64,000 nt of DNA from Aporrectodea caliginosa (lineage: Eukaryota > Annelida > Clitellata > Crassiclitellata > Lumbricidae): NCBI GenBank assembly GCA_020284085.1, contig JACEVL010000082.1, forward strand, positions 385,001-449,000, read 5' to 3'. The stretch's first letter is position 1, and each line of letters starts with the position of its first letter. The notes below the pieces were generated by a model. The model had not been told where the DNA came from, did no database searches, and saw only the letters and a list, made by a program, of their open reading frames with translations. Shown one piece after another: positions 51,245-62,900 of the stretch. The translations under genes were made by a program, and so were the position numbers.

Positions 51245-51345
51245 ATAGCAGCCTACAAAGCATATCCGCCCAACGGGGCTCGAACTCGGTACCTCTCGGT
51301 CTCTGTGCCAGATGTTATCCAATGCGCTATCGCCCCCCCCGCTAT
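51245..51345 (-). mobile_element. tRNA-like SINE head, minus strand
   Basis: Inverse reads GGGCGATAGCGCATTGGATA then GAGTTCGAGCCCCGTTGG, an A/B box pair without a convincing anticodon arm. A LINE-type 3' tail with (TAA)n lies beside it at 51086-51135. Confidence 0.6.
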
Positions 51346-52240
51346 TAGCACCCCTTAAAGAAAACCTACTCAGATGCGCTCCCAGATCAGCCACGTCTAA
51401 ATAGAGATTACGAATACGAGTTTATGAAGTGCTACCATCTAATGACCAAGCATCAATCGATAGCCATAGGCTATTCTGTTAGTTCTTTATGACTTTTCAA
51501 ATTTTTAAAGATCTTTCAAGTTTCTGAAATTTTAATGACCTTATTTTAGTTTCCAAGAATTTAATGACCTTAGTTGAGTAATTGTTTAATTAACGAATCG
51601 AGCAAAACAAAATTCCAAACTTCTACTAGCGGGTATTGACTGATTCCAACTACTGAGTTCAGTTAGCCTGTTAATTTTGATTTAGTTGTTTTGCTCTGCT
51701 GCATTTACGTTCAGAATGCCACGATATTTATGACACAACTTAGAAAATTTGTGGGGAGGCAATTTCTTCACGTTCCCTCTTAAAATTGGGAAGGAAATTC
51801 CCACCATTCCCTCCCCAGGATTTGCCGCCCTGTCCCAACCAGGATTTCTCACGTAAAACCGGTATGCGTGCTATAATATATTGTGGTCTGCGTGAGTGTA
51901 GCCTACTTGATCATTAGCTGTGTAAAAATCCAACAATGAAGAATTCTTCATAGAAACCTCTTAAATTTTATTTTCAGAAGATTTATAGTTTTGCATAAAA
52001 TCGTGACTTACTAAAGTAGCCTGAAGGTAAACTGAGAAAAAACAAAGCAATGGTCTTCATTAATTACTGAAACAATGTAGGCCTACATTGAACCAAAGAA
52101 AGCTGTGCTGGAAGTTTAACTTTACCCCAATGCCATTTTTGGGAATTAACTGGAGGGGTTGAATCCTGCCAAACCCCTCCCAACAAAGGATTGGACCCTC
52201 CAAACCCCCTTACAATTCAATCCTTTATAGGCCTACACAC

Positions 52241-54110
52241 TAGAGAGTGACATGGGGAATTTCCCCGCGGGGAAACCGCGGTAAATCCCGCGGTAATGGG
52301 GACAACAATTGCGGTAATACCGCGGTAATGGGGACAACAATTGCGGTAATACCGCGGTAATGGGGTTTACTCTCGTGGTAATACCGCGGTAATGGGGAAT
52401 GAGCCGGCAACAAAGCGTCGCCACGGGGGGGCAAGGGGGGGCAGCTGCCCCCAACCCTGGTCAGACTGGGTCCTGAGATTCGTGCAAATCCGGTGAGTTT
52501 TTTTAGGGGGGTGGTACCCTATGTGGTGTGTGGTTTGTCATTTTACATTGAAGGTCCTCTTCTCCTCTTTCAAAGTTTGTTTTCTTTTCAAAGACTAATC
52601 ACTAATCAACAGGCAGTGTGATTTTCGTTAACGATAACGATAACGAAAATGTTCGTTAACGAAAATAAAATGACTTCGTTAACGATAACTATAACTATAA
52701 CTAAAAAATATCATTAACTATAACTATAACTATAACGAAAATAACACTAACGAAAATTCATCTTTATTTTCGTTAATACAAAAAATAAAAATAGGAAGTG
52801 CAATATGGACGATTCGACATAAATGAGAACGAAAAATGCGAAATTTTTATTGTGAAATTTGTCAGTTACTTTGGAAACTCGTGTATTCATGAAGCTGACT
52901 GTACCCATGCTTCAAAGGTTTTCATAGCTCTGAGTAAATTGTGAAACAGCGTATTAATACGCACAATTTTGCTTATAGACTTAATTATTGTAACTAAGTA
53001 GTAACTAAAATTAACTAAAACAAAAAATCCATTAACTATAACTATAACTATAACTAAAAAATAATACTAACTATAACTATAACTATAACTAAAATAAAAA
53101 TCATTAACTATAACTATAACTATAACTAAAATAAAATCTGTAAGGAAAATCACACTGTCAACAGGTGACGGATTGTGCTTTATACAAAGTATACAGAAAA
53201 ATAGGGAAAATTCCAATGTTGTTTATCTCTCCTATTCGCAGTGATGAGTCATGATGGGGTGACCTATTTACACCATTCACGCAGCCGCATTCGAACAACT
53301 GAGCCCCCGCCATATAGGACCTAAACCTCATAGGCTAGCACGGTCCTTGCACGGGGACCTTAAATGGTTTGGCGTCCATTCGAACGGGCGAGCAGTGATG
53401 AAGAATGTAACCCGATTAATTCATTGAAAAATTAGCATGGTCGAGACCGTATACGGTCACTATAGAAAAACGCGAACATTTAACATTTAGCTAAAAGTCA
53501 CAGTTGGTTCCTATCAGCGCTGAAATAATAGAACAATTTTGTTCCGATGACAGCTTAAAATGCTACCATTACAGTGTGGAAATTCAAAAATTTTAAGTGC
53601 TATAATTAGGGGGCACATCCCCCTCCCCAAACCTCCCCTGCTCGGCGCTCCGCGCCTCACCGATCGTCCTTCGGACGCTCATTTGTCTGTCCTCCTATGC
53701 CTTGCCCCCAACCTTGAAGCTCTGGCGACGCCACTGGCCGGCAATAAACCCAAGTGATGTTAAGAACTTGAGAACTTATAAGGAGATTTTTATTTTCTGA
53801 AGCCTTCTAGTCAGAAATAGTCAGGACTTGGTTAGTGGAAACTGTCGATAAGATAATAGCAGACTATTGCAGTCTGCAATTCAAATAGATTTGTAAGCTA
53901 AAAATTGTTATTCTTACAAATTTGAATTGGTGTAAACTTTTGCGGGGAATGTGATGTCGTCCTGCGGGGATGGGGTGGGGATGGGGAGGAAACCTGCGGG
54001 GATGGGGCGGGGATGGGGACAAACCCTGCGGGGATGGGGCGGGGATGGGGAAGACTTACTTGTTGAGGGGCGGGGATGGGAACGAGATTACCTCCCCATG
54101 TCACTCTCTA
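52241..54110. mobile_element. hAT element, 1.87 kb, 8-bp TSD CTACACAC, host of a nested hAT
   Basis: Inverted ends TAGAGAGTGACATGGGGA (52241-52258) and TCCCCATGTCACTCTCTA (54093-54110) are bounded by CTACACAC at 52233-52240 and 54111-54118. Ends are rich in GCGGTAATGGGGA and GCGGGGATGGGG repeats. No transposase frame is seen. It interrupts a duplicated segment whose sister copy near 49285 lacks it. Confidence 0.93.
52614..53157. mobile_element. Nested hAT MITE, 544 bp, 8-bp TSD TCAACAGG
   Basis: Inverted ends CAGTGTGATTTTC (52614-52626) and GAAAATCACACTG (53145-53157) are flanked by TCAACAGG at 52606-52613 and 53158-53165. The interior is mainly short TAACGA and TAACTA iterations. It sits inside the 1.87-kb hAT element and is therefore younger. 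Confidence 0.92.
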
Positions 54111-54779
54111 CTACACACAAGCCAACATTGACGAATGTTAGCTGACAAAATTTATCAGCCCCTGAAAAACCAGGAAGGCCGAACCTAGAAACGAGTTGTC
54201 AAACACGAACGCTCGTTTGACACTTGATAATACGTCTGGAATATAGTTTTCTCGGGTGTGCAAGACGCCTTTCCTATACAACAGGCACAACGCCTAAAGG
54301 TTCACCTTTCGCCTTCAATATGCAAATTCCAAGACGTGGTTTAAAAACTAATCAATTTAAAAAAACATTTTCCAATTCACAGGTTATTACCCAATTATCT
54401 GGTCACAAACTGAACGGCATGTACGATTCCAGCATACTTGCGCCATCTGGCGAATACCTCGCATGACTGACCTAATAATAACTTGAACGTTGTGATCATT
54501 AGTAGTCTGTTCCACAAATTCTGTTGTCGCTGTTACAACACTTGATTCTTCCCCTACATTAAATCGCAACCTTGAACAATTATTACATCACTATGGAAAT
54601 CTTCGGATGAAAAGAATTAGTTTAGGAATACTTAGGCCGAGAAACTGACTTTGCTAATAATAGCGGTCAGTGGGTGGAAAAGAACAGCTTTCAAGTGTTT
54701 ATAGAAAGTGCAAAGTCTCCAGCTGAGGGAAGATCCAAAGGGAGTCCATTCCAGTTGGATTCAAAGGGTAGTCATTATT

Positions 54780-54880
54780 AAAGTAAGTAAAAGTAAGAAT
54801 ATAGGCCTACTTTAATAAACCAATTGCTAACCGCATTTTGGTGTAGGCTACACACATCATAGTAGTCGCAATAATCTAAT
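54780..54880 (-). mobile_element. LINE/SINE 3' end with ACTT-type tail, second duplicated segment
   Basis: AAGTAAGTAAAAGTAAGAAT tail, then CCAATTGCTAACCGCATTTT: third copy of the family at 35585, minus strand. Confidence 0.6.
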
Positions 54881-54984
54881 TTAGCCAGTCTAGCTTATTC
54901 AAGTCATCCGTGCCAGGGTAGTGGCACGCACGACATCAAAAAGAAGCGGACCTGGCAAGCCGTGAGCGACCAGAGTCCGCAAGA

Positions 54985-55440
54985 TCGTATCGTATCGTAT
55001 TTAAGTAGGCCTATTTGTAAAGCGCCTCTCATAGGGTGAACCGTTCAGAAGCGCTCCCAGTGTGCAAAGCCCCGCGAAAATAAACAGGTTTTGAGAAAAG
55101 CGAAGGAAGAAGAGAGACTGCCAGAGAGAATTTTAGAGCGAACAGAAGGAGAAAGAGCATTCCAAAGAGAGGGACCAATTGAAACAAAGGAACGAGCCTG
55201 AGCCATAGCAGTTCTACTACGGGGAACCAAGAGGTCAAGTCTATTGCAGGAACGAAGTGGACGGTGGGAGGAAGCTGAGTGAGGCCAAAGAATTAGGCCT
55301 ACACCAACCAGATATTGAGGGGCAAGACCCTTCTGAGCCTTGAAGATCAGAGAGAGGATTTTAAATTGTATGCGAGCATGCAGAGGGAGCCAATGAAGCA
55401 TGCAGAGGGAACCAATGATAGGCCTACAATAGAGGCAGAA
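54985..55440 (-). mobile_element. LINE 3' fragment, same family, minus strand
   Basis: Encodes LHWLPLHARIQFKILSLIFK, GLAPQYL, TAMAQARSFVSIGPSLWNAL and CLFSRGFAHWERF with few breaks; its 3' tail is CGTAT-repeat DNA at 54985-55000. Inserted in the second copy of the duplicated segment. Confidence 0.85.
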
Positions 55441-55539
55441 CGAGGACTAACGTGTTAATTAACTCTCACGTCCTCAACATTCCTTCCCATCAGTCTTTGG
55501 ACTCTTAATCCTCATGTAATTTCATATTTTATGCCACAA

Positions 55540-55800
55540 CCGTAGCTTACTATTAAATTAAGCTAACATTGAGAAATGTTAGCGATAAAAATTTCTGAAA
55601 GAATATTTGTAACAAATTGACGTTTTGTGTTGTACGATTTTATACGTCTATAAAATATCGCCTTTAGAGGTGCGTAAACCGTTTTCCCTAAAAAACACAT
55701 CCAAATTGCAAATAATTGAAAGCTTTTAGATTTAAACAGCATTTTCGTAGGATCATATTATTTTACAATTTATTCTCTGGTGAGATGCTTATTTCATTTT
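55540..55800. repeat. Diverged relative of the duplicated segment
   Basis: AGCTAACATTGAGAAATGTT, TACGTCTATAAAATATCGCC and AGAGGTGCGTAAACCGTTTT pair best with 48906-49140. Confidence 0.65.
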
Positions 55801-55869
55801 TAATATAATTAAAACAAATTTCAACTTGCGCAAATTCACACAGAAATGCAAAACTGAGGTAAGGTTAGT

Positions 55870-56110
55870 CAGTCAGTCGCCAGGTGGAGAGAAGTTAGGT
55901 ATCCAGCTGTTTGAAAGCGGATGAGAAATAGTGAGTTTTGAGACGTTTCTTAAAGGAAGAGATATGATCACTGGCGGATTTAGCCAAAGGCCCAAGGGGC
56001 GAACCGTCCCCAGTTCCCTCCTGGTTGTATGCCGGTGTAACGAAATAGAGTATCCACCCAAAAATGAGTATCCCCTTAGCGAAATGGAGTAGCCTAAGCC
56101 TATCCGGTTT
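55870..56110 (-). pseudogene. CR1/L2-like LINE ORF2 C-terminal relic
   Basis: The minus strand carries HISSFKKRLKTHYFSSAFKQ, typical of the last residues of CR1/L2-like ORF2, preceded by degenerate sequence with stops. Confidence 0.55.
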
Positions 56111-56880
56111 AGTTTGCATTATTGGCGGTTTCTAAGTGTATTCAGTCGTACCGTTTGGATTTATTGTACACGTAAAATTTTTTATGTTGCGTATCTTTAG
56201 TTTGTACGTCGACCTGAAATTAATTTACTTCGTATTTGGTGATTTTGACTGGATTTTCGTCTTGGCTATCGTGATGCGTATGACGATGGGGGATAGAATG
56301 GTATATACACCCGGATACTCTACATCGGTTTATTCCATCCGGGGGGGGATATATATCTTTAGGTGGGGGATAGAATATCACGGGACACCAGCGACCCTCA
56401 TGACCAGATCCGCCCGTCATGGAGGGCTGCTAGAACGGGTCTGGCATAGTGATAGGCGTAATTTCTGGATTGGGGTAACTACGTACCGCACCCCTACTTT
56501 TCTTAACCCCAATAAACAATGCTCATCGCTTCTCAGTGGGCTAATTCTACTTTCAACTGTGCTTCCCCAAGTAGGCTGTTGCTGTTCTGTCCATCGTTGC
56601 GTATGTAAGTCGGAAGGGCCCAGCAGGCTGGAGAGATAGACAGTATGGGCAGGCCGTGGAAGATTTGAATGACCCTAAATTGACCCTTACTCACTAGGTG
56701 AGCAAAGTGTCTCACCCTCTCAGTGTGTAGGCTAAGTTCCAAAGTGCAACAGAGTCATCCACACACAACAGCCATGCACAGTCAATGAGTCATCGATTCC
56801 AAACCCCTCCCAACATCACTAGTGCATCAGACAGGCTTGAATATATCCATCATCAAAATAGCACACAATCGGGTTGTCAT
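56111..56880. other. Stretch between repeat cluster and the LINE
   Basis: A 167-codon open frame at 56136-56639 shows no known motif and ordinary composition; I see no supported gene. Confidence 0.5.
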
Positions 56881-56899
56881 TACACCAAGAGTATATGTA

Positions 56900-57295
56900 A
56901 ATGGCGTCCGTTGAAATGGCGTCCGTTGAAATGTTTACGTAAATATTTACGAAATACGATCTAAATACATTCGAAATGTTTGCGAAAATACGATCTAAAT
57001 ACGTTTAAGAGAAAATACGATCTAATTACGCCGATAAAGCGATGGATTCTGCATCTCTGGATTCTACGTAGAAAGCGGTTTACATTGACGGCTGCGATTG
57101 GATCTAAATACAATCGAAAATACGAAAATACGATATAAATTTGTTTTCGAAAATACTATCTAAATGATCTTTAGACAATGGTACAAGGTTCGGCGTTCTG
57201 ACGAGTAGTGTTGACTTTGCGAAGATAAATACGACAGACTTTGCGAAGATAAATACGAAATACTTGACTTTGCGAAGATACAAAATTGAGATAAA
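56900..57295 (+). promoter_or_regulatory. Putative LINE 5' leader with internal repeats
   Basis: About 400 bases upstream of ORF1 hold short direct repeats: TGGCGTCCGTTGAAA twice (about 56905-56936), ATACGATCTAAATAC-like units several times to 57160, and ACTTTGCGAAGATA three times (57215-57281). I-type LINEs carry internal promoters downstream of their transcription start, so repeated leader units may be promoter modules. That role is inferred. Confidence 0.4.
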
Positions 57296-59938
57296 ATGCC
57301 TTCTAAACCAAAATTCAAGTTTCCAAAGAATTCTTTAATTCAAACAACAGATATTAAAAGAATCACAGATCGTAAACAAGCAGACAAAGTCAAATATGAT
57401 AAGAAAAAAGATGAAAGAATTATCAAGAAAGAGATGGAAAAGCCCATAGCTAAATCAACAATCACGAGCAGAGGTCAATCCAAAAGACAACTGGAAACAT
57501 CATCATCTTCTGCTAATTCTTTCAGTTCGGCTGATTCACCATTAACGCAATCAAAATTTACGGACCCTATTTCATCTCCTGAGGTTTCGGGTGTGGAAGA
57601 AGGCGAAATTCCGGATTCGGATTCAGATCTAAGCCATTTCACCTACAGCTCTTCTGAAAATCCTCATAAAGCGGACATAATGGAAAGGAAATACTATCAG
57701 TTGATTGACAAAAGATCAAAATCAGCTGATGATAACAAACACAAGAAGATGAAGATAAAGGAAGAATTTGCGAAAGGAAAAATCACGTACAGCAATCAAT
57801 CATCTGAGTTGTACAAAACTGGTAAGAAAAGTCAAATGAAAAAGAAAATTAAATTAGGAGAAAATAATGAAACATGTGTATATCATTGCAATCATGAAGG
57901 TGATATCATTGATGTTAATGCACAAAAGAATGTTAGTGATGTAAACTCAGCTAAGGATGTGACACAGGCTCATGTTTGTAACAATGTAGATAATGATGAT
58001 GTCATTCATGTTAACACAAAACAGAATGTAAACACAGCTAAGGATGTGACACAGGCTCATGTTTGTAACAATGTAGATAATGATGATGTCATTCATGTTA
58101 ACACACAACAGAATGTAAACACAGTTAAGGATGTGACACAGGCTCATGTTTGTAACAATGTAGATAATGATGATGTCATTCATGTTAACACACAACAGAA
58201 TGTAAACACAGCTAAGGATGTAACACAGGCTCATGTTTGTAACAATGTAGATAATGATGATGTCATTCATGTTAACACACAACAGAATGTAAACACAGCT
58301 AAGGATGTAACACAGGCTCATGTTTGTAACAATGTAGATAATGATGATGTCATTCATGTTAACACACAACAGAATGTAAACACAACTAAGGATGTAACAC
58401 AGGCTCATGTTTGTAGCAATGTAGATAATGATGATGTTAATCATGTTAACACACAACAGAATGTAAACACAGCTAAGGATGTAAAACATTCTTATAGCGT
58501 TAACACACAACAGAATGTAAACTCAGTTAAGGATGTAACACATTCTTATAGCGTTAACACACAGCAGAATGTAAACACAGTTAAGGATGTAACACATTCT
58601 TATGTAAAGCCTCATCAATCTCGCCCTACAATGACAGATCAACAACGAGAAATAAACTCCAGAACAGTCTTTGTAGCTGGTGAGGGAGATCAATTGATTA
58701 AGCTTTACAAACATAAACCTCGTCTTCTAAACAAGGATATCATTGAACAAGCTGGAGGTCAAATTGATAAAGTTTTTCTTACCAAATATGGTACTCTTAG
58801 AATAGTTGCTTGTACTAATACACAGAGAGATAAACTAATGAAATTGAACTATCTTGATAATAAACCAGTCAAAGCAAGTCTGCCATATAACTTAACTAGA
58901 ATGAAACCTAATTTAAGCAAATCAATACCAACTAACAAACAACAAGATAATTACCTTGTTAAAGGAGTTATTTACGGATTGCTTGAAGACCAGCACAATT
59001 TAAATGAAATTGCTAAAGAAATCGGTGCCTCTACAATGTATGCGTTAGGGAATTATGAAACAAGCAACGCTACTGTAGTAGCTTTTAATAAAGATACCAT
59101 TCTTCCATCAACGATTGAATTTGACAATCACAAATTCAAGGTTCATTTGTTTATTCCCAAACCAAGACGCTGTGATAAATGTCAGAAATTTGGACATTTG
59201 AGATTTACATGTACAAAAGATACCATTTGTAGCTATTGCAGTGGTCGTCATGAATTTAAAGAATGTAACTCAATTACTCAGAAATGTGCTAATTGTGGAC
59301 AAGCTCATAGCGCTGCTTTTAGAGGATGTCCTCAATATATTGAACTACAAAAAGCATTGAAGATAAGAGCAGAAGAAAATGTTACACTAAATGAAGCCAT
59401 ACAAAAGGTTAAAATAAATCAGCAGTTTGACAGATTGCGCAAAGATCTTAATGTAAATTTAAATCAAGGAACTAACTGCCCCACAGTTAATAATGTAAAC
59501 ATTCAAACCTATGCTGATAAACTGAAATCCAGTAATGTTAATCAGTTATGGCCCTCCCTTGCATCGTCATCAACAGTGCAAATCAAACATACAAATCATT
59601 TAGAATCAGAAATCCCAATGGAAGACTCCTTTACATTGTCATCAACTGTACAACTCAAACATAATGATCATTTAGAACCAGAAATCCCAATAGAAGACTC
59701 CACTTCACAAAATGTAATTGAAGCTTTCCTGAATTTTAATGACAAGAAATACTATGCAAGTAACAAGAACAATGTGGAAAATAATGATCCAATTATTTCT
59801 AAAAATAAGAGATTTGTACTTGGCATTTTAGCAACAATAGATAGTTGTAAAACAAAAGAACAGGCTAAAATGATTATTTGCCAAGCTGCTTCACAACTTA
59901 TGTTTGAAAATGAAGTCCAATTCTATTGTAATTGTTAG
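57296..59938 (+). CDS. ORF1 of I-type non-LTR retrotransposon: gag-like zinc-knuckle protein, 880 aa
   Basis: This nucleic-acid-binding protein of a LINE would package its RNA. It starts ATAAAATGCC at 57296 and is Lys/Ser-rich to about residue 215. A tandem repeat of 29 residues follows (about 216-440): six full units of the type DVTQAHVCNNVDNDDVIHVN plus shortened 18-residue units. An RRM-like or gag core may occupy about 450-620. Three zinc knuckles lie at about 626-678: CDKCQKFGHLRFTC, CSYCSGRHEFKEC and CANCGQAHSAAFRGC, with the HSA..RGCP ending typical of Jockey/I ORF1 proteins. Codon use is very AT-rich, unlike CBP and GRXCR. ORF2 begins 51 bases after the stop. No frameshift or stop interrupts it. 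Confidence 0.93.
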   Translation: MPSKPKFKFPKNSLIQTTDIKRITDRKQADKVKYDKKKDERIIKKEMEKPIAKSTITSRGQSKRQLETSSSSANSFSSADSPLTQSKFTDPISSPEVSGVEEGEIPDSDSDLSHFTYSSSENPHKADIMERKYYQLIDKRSKSADDNKHKKMKIKEEFAKGKITYSNQSSELYKTGKKSQMKKKIKLGENNETCVYHCNHEGDIIDVNAQKNVSDVNSAKDVTQAHVCNNVDNDDVIHVNTKQNVNTAKDVTQAHVCNNVDNDDVIHVNTQQNVNTVKDVTQAHVCNNVDNDDVIHVNTQQNVNTAKDVTQAHVCNNVDNDDVIHVNTQQNVNTAKDVTQAHVCNNVDNDDVIHVNTQQNVNTTKDVTQAHVCSNVDNDDVNHVNTQQNVNTAKDVKHSYSVNTQQNVNSVKDVTHSYSVNTQQNVNTVKDVTHSYVKPHQSRPTMTDQQREINSRTVFVAGEGDQLIKLYKHKPRLLNKDIIEQAGGQIDKVFLTKYGTLRIVACTNTQRDKLMKLNYLDNKPVKASLPYNLTRMKPNLSKSIPTNKQQDNYLVKGVIYGLLEDQHNLNEIAKEIGASTMYALGNYETSNATVVAFNKDTILPSTIEFDNHKFKVHLFIPKPRRCDKCQKFGHLRFTCTKDTICSYCSGRHEFKECNSITQKCANCGQAHSAAFRGCPQYIELQKALKIRAEENVTLNEAIQKVKINQQFDRLRKDLNVNLNQGTNCPTVNNVNIQTYADKLKSSNVNQLWPSLASSSTVQIKHTNHLESEIPMEDSFTLSSTVQLKHNDHLEPEIPIEDSTSQNVIEAFLNFNDKKYYASNKNNVENNDPIISKNKRFVLGILATIDSCKTKEQAKMIICQAASQLMFENEVQFYCNC
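57941..58610 (+). repeat. 87-bp in-frame tandem repeat within ORF1
   Basis: Six near-identical 87-bp units, then two 54-bp internally deleted units and a partial one. The period is a multiple of three, so length changes keep ORF1 open. The region is also open on the minus strand for 187 codons (57947-58510), a by-product of the repeat. Confidence 0.9.
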
Positions 59939-59988
59939 GTATGCTTTAGTTAAATAACAAAGATAAATATTTATAAGTTTCTCCGATC

Positions 59989-62900
59989 ATGACTTTGTCT
60001 GTCCTACAATGGAATGCTAATGGCTTAAGGGGTCATAAGGACCAACTTATTAATTTCTTGACTAATGTAATCAACCCACCTGATGTGGTGTGCGTAGAGG
60101 AAACACTTCTAAAAGCTAAAACTCAAGCACCTAAAATAAACGGTTATAATGTAATACGTAAAGATTGTACAAGTAATAAAAAGGGGGGTCTTGTTATTTA
60201 CATAAAAGTGGGTTTAAACTTTACAGTACTTAATACAGAAGAGGTTTTGAATACTGAAATTCAGGGCATTGAGGTTAAAACTATTAATGGTCATTTAAAG
60301 ATATTTAATACATATTTATCACCTTCGCATACATTGGCTAAGGAGGAAATTGCAAAGCTGTTTACACATAAAAGAGCACTTATAGTAGGAGATTTAAATG
60401 CACATAGTAAACTTTGGGGATGCCCATATACTAAACCAAGAGGAAAAATAATAGAAGAAATATTAACAGAAAAGAATATGGTTGTACTTAATACAGGAAA
60501 AGCAACATATATTACCTCTAATCAGTTAAATAATAACTCAGTTATAGATCTAAGTATTTGTTCCCAAGATATAGCTTTAATTGCTACACATTCTGTTACT
60601 AATTATAATATGGGATCTGATCATTTTGCATCCATTACTGTTATTAATGAAGAAAGTATAATAGAAAATAACTTAAGTATGCAATTATGGAAATTGAATA
60701 AAGCTGACTGGAAAAATTATAAAGAAGCTAGCAACTTAGCATTCACAAATGAAATTCTAGTAAAAACAAATATAAATGATAAATATAATGATATACTGGA
60801 GAGTATAAATACCTTAGCTAATCAATCAATACCTCGTAAAAGCCAAATTATAAGGAATAATAAAAAACATAAGAAATTTAAACCTCTACCATATTGGAAT
60901 AATAAATGTAATGAAGCTGTTTATAAAAGAAATCAAAGTAGAAACAAAATGAAGAAAACAAAGGAACTAAATGATTATTTGGAGTATAAAAAGCAAGAAG
61001 CTATAGTTAAAAAAACCCTCAGGGCAGAAGCAAAGTCCAGCTGGCAGGAGTATTGCTCTGGACTTACTAATCAAACGAAATTAGGATCAGTATGGAACAT
61101 GGCTAGGAAAATGAATGGTATAACAGCTTACGCATCGATTCCTACTCTTAATGATAATGGGTTATTAGCTGAATCAAACCAAGATAAAGCAAATTTACTA
61201 GCACACACTTACGAAAAAACTAGTAACTCCAAAAATTATAATAAAAACTTCTTAGATCATATTAAAAATAATAACTTAGAAAATAGCCATATCATTAATG
61301 AAAATAACAGTAATGAAGAAATAGAATTAATGAACAAAATGTTTAGTTTGAATGAACTAAAACAAGCAATCAAATCAGCAAAAAATAATAAATCACCAGG
61401 AGATGATAGGATACCATACGAATTGCTGAAACATTTACATAAAAATGCATTAAAAACTCTATTGAGTTTTTATAATAATGTATGGATTGAGGGAAATATG
61501 CCAAGTGATTGGAATCATGCCATTATTTTACCCTTACTTAAACCTAATAAGGATGCAGCAAAACCAGAATCCTATCGACCAATTTCATTAACAGCGACCT
61601 TATGTAAAGTTATGGAAAAAATGGTTGCGAACCGTCTCCAGTGGTACTTAGAAAAAAATGATATATTTACAGGGAATCAATCTGGTTTTCGTAAGCATAA
61701 AAGCACAATTGATCAGATCCTTAAATTGCAGGATACTATACTTAAAAAATTAAAAAATAAAGAACATGTTTTGGCAGTTTTCATTGATTTTGAACGTGCT
61801 TATGACATGCTACATGTACCTACACTTTTACAAAAACTACAGAAATTAGGAATAGTTGGAAATGTAGCTAATTGGGTTAAAAGCTTTTTATTTAACAGAA
61901 CATTTCAAGTAAAAGTTGGAACTGAATTATCCGATAAACTATTACAGCAAAATGGGACTCCGCAAGGTTCAGTAATTTCTCCATTATTGTTCTTAATAAT
62001 GATTAACGATATTCCTTCAGGTCCGGAAGGTGTTAACATGTCACTCTTTGCAGATGATAGTGCAGTTTACATAGGACATAAGAAAACTAAAACTTTAGTT
62101 AACAAAATCCAACAATCCATTGATAAAATAAATAGCTGGTGTAACCAAAATGGGTTTAAAATATCTGTAACCAAAACTGTAGGAGTTCTATTTACTAATA
62201 AAAAACAATTACCAATAATAAACATTAAAATTGATCACGAATTGATTAAAATAGAAAATAAGGCTAAATTTCTAGGAATGATATTTGATAGGAAATTAAG
62301 TTGGAAACCCCACATAGAATATATAATCGAAAAATGCAAGAAAAGATTGAATCTCATGAGAGCGGTTTCAGGTTGTAATTGGGGAGCTTCAAAGAAATCT
62401 CTATTAGCAATATACAAAGCACTAATACGTTCAATATTAGATTATGGAGATGTGGCATATTCTTCAGCTAGTCAATCGTTGTTAAATAAACTATGTACAA
62501 TCCAAACTGAAGCCTTAAGATTATGTTGTGGGGCCCCTAGGAAGACAGCAACTTCAGCTCTACAAAACGAATGTGGGGAAGTACCCCTCCATATGAGAAG
62601 ACTATATAACTCCAATAAAATGGGAATTAAAATAATAGGAGTAAAGGATCATCCCTGTAAAATGGCTTTCCAGCAACATTGGACAGATATTCATAAAACA
62701 CCGCAAAACAAGAACCATTCTATCCACTACAGAACAAATGAATTCATATCATCTTTAGATACATCTTTTATTGGACCCTGTTTTCCCCAAATCCCCCCTT
62801 GGACTAATAAGAAAATAGACATAGACATCAGTCTCAAAAAACAGATTAATAAAAAAAGAGATAACCCTGAATTTATTAAATTAATAGCACTTCAAATGGT

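Larger units (their letters stand above)
52070..55500. repeat. Duplicated segment, copy 2 (interrupted by hAT and LINE)
   Basis: Same order of shared words as copy 1 but with the hAT element at 52241-54110, LINE fragments at 54780-55440 and only about two minisatellite units (54725-54775). Confidence 0.85.

Noticed and set aside
56136..56639. 167-codon open frame before the LINE
   Set aside because: No recognisable motif, hydrophobic start then composition typical of chance frames; not supported as a gene.
57947..58510. 187-codon minus-strand frame opposite ORF1
   Set aside because: Consequence of the 87-bp repeat lacking stops in that antisense phase.
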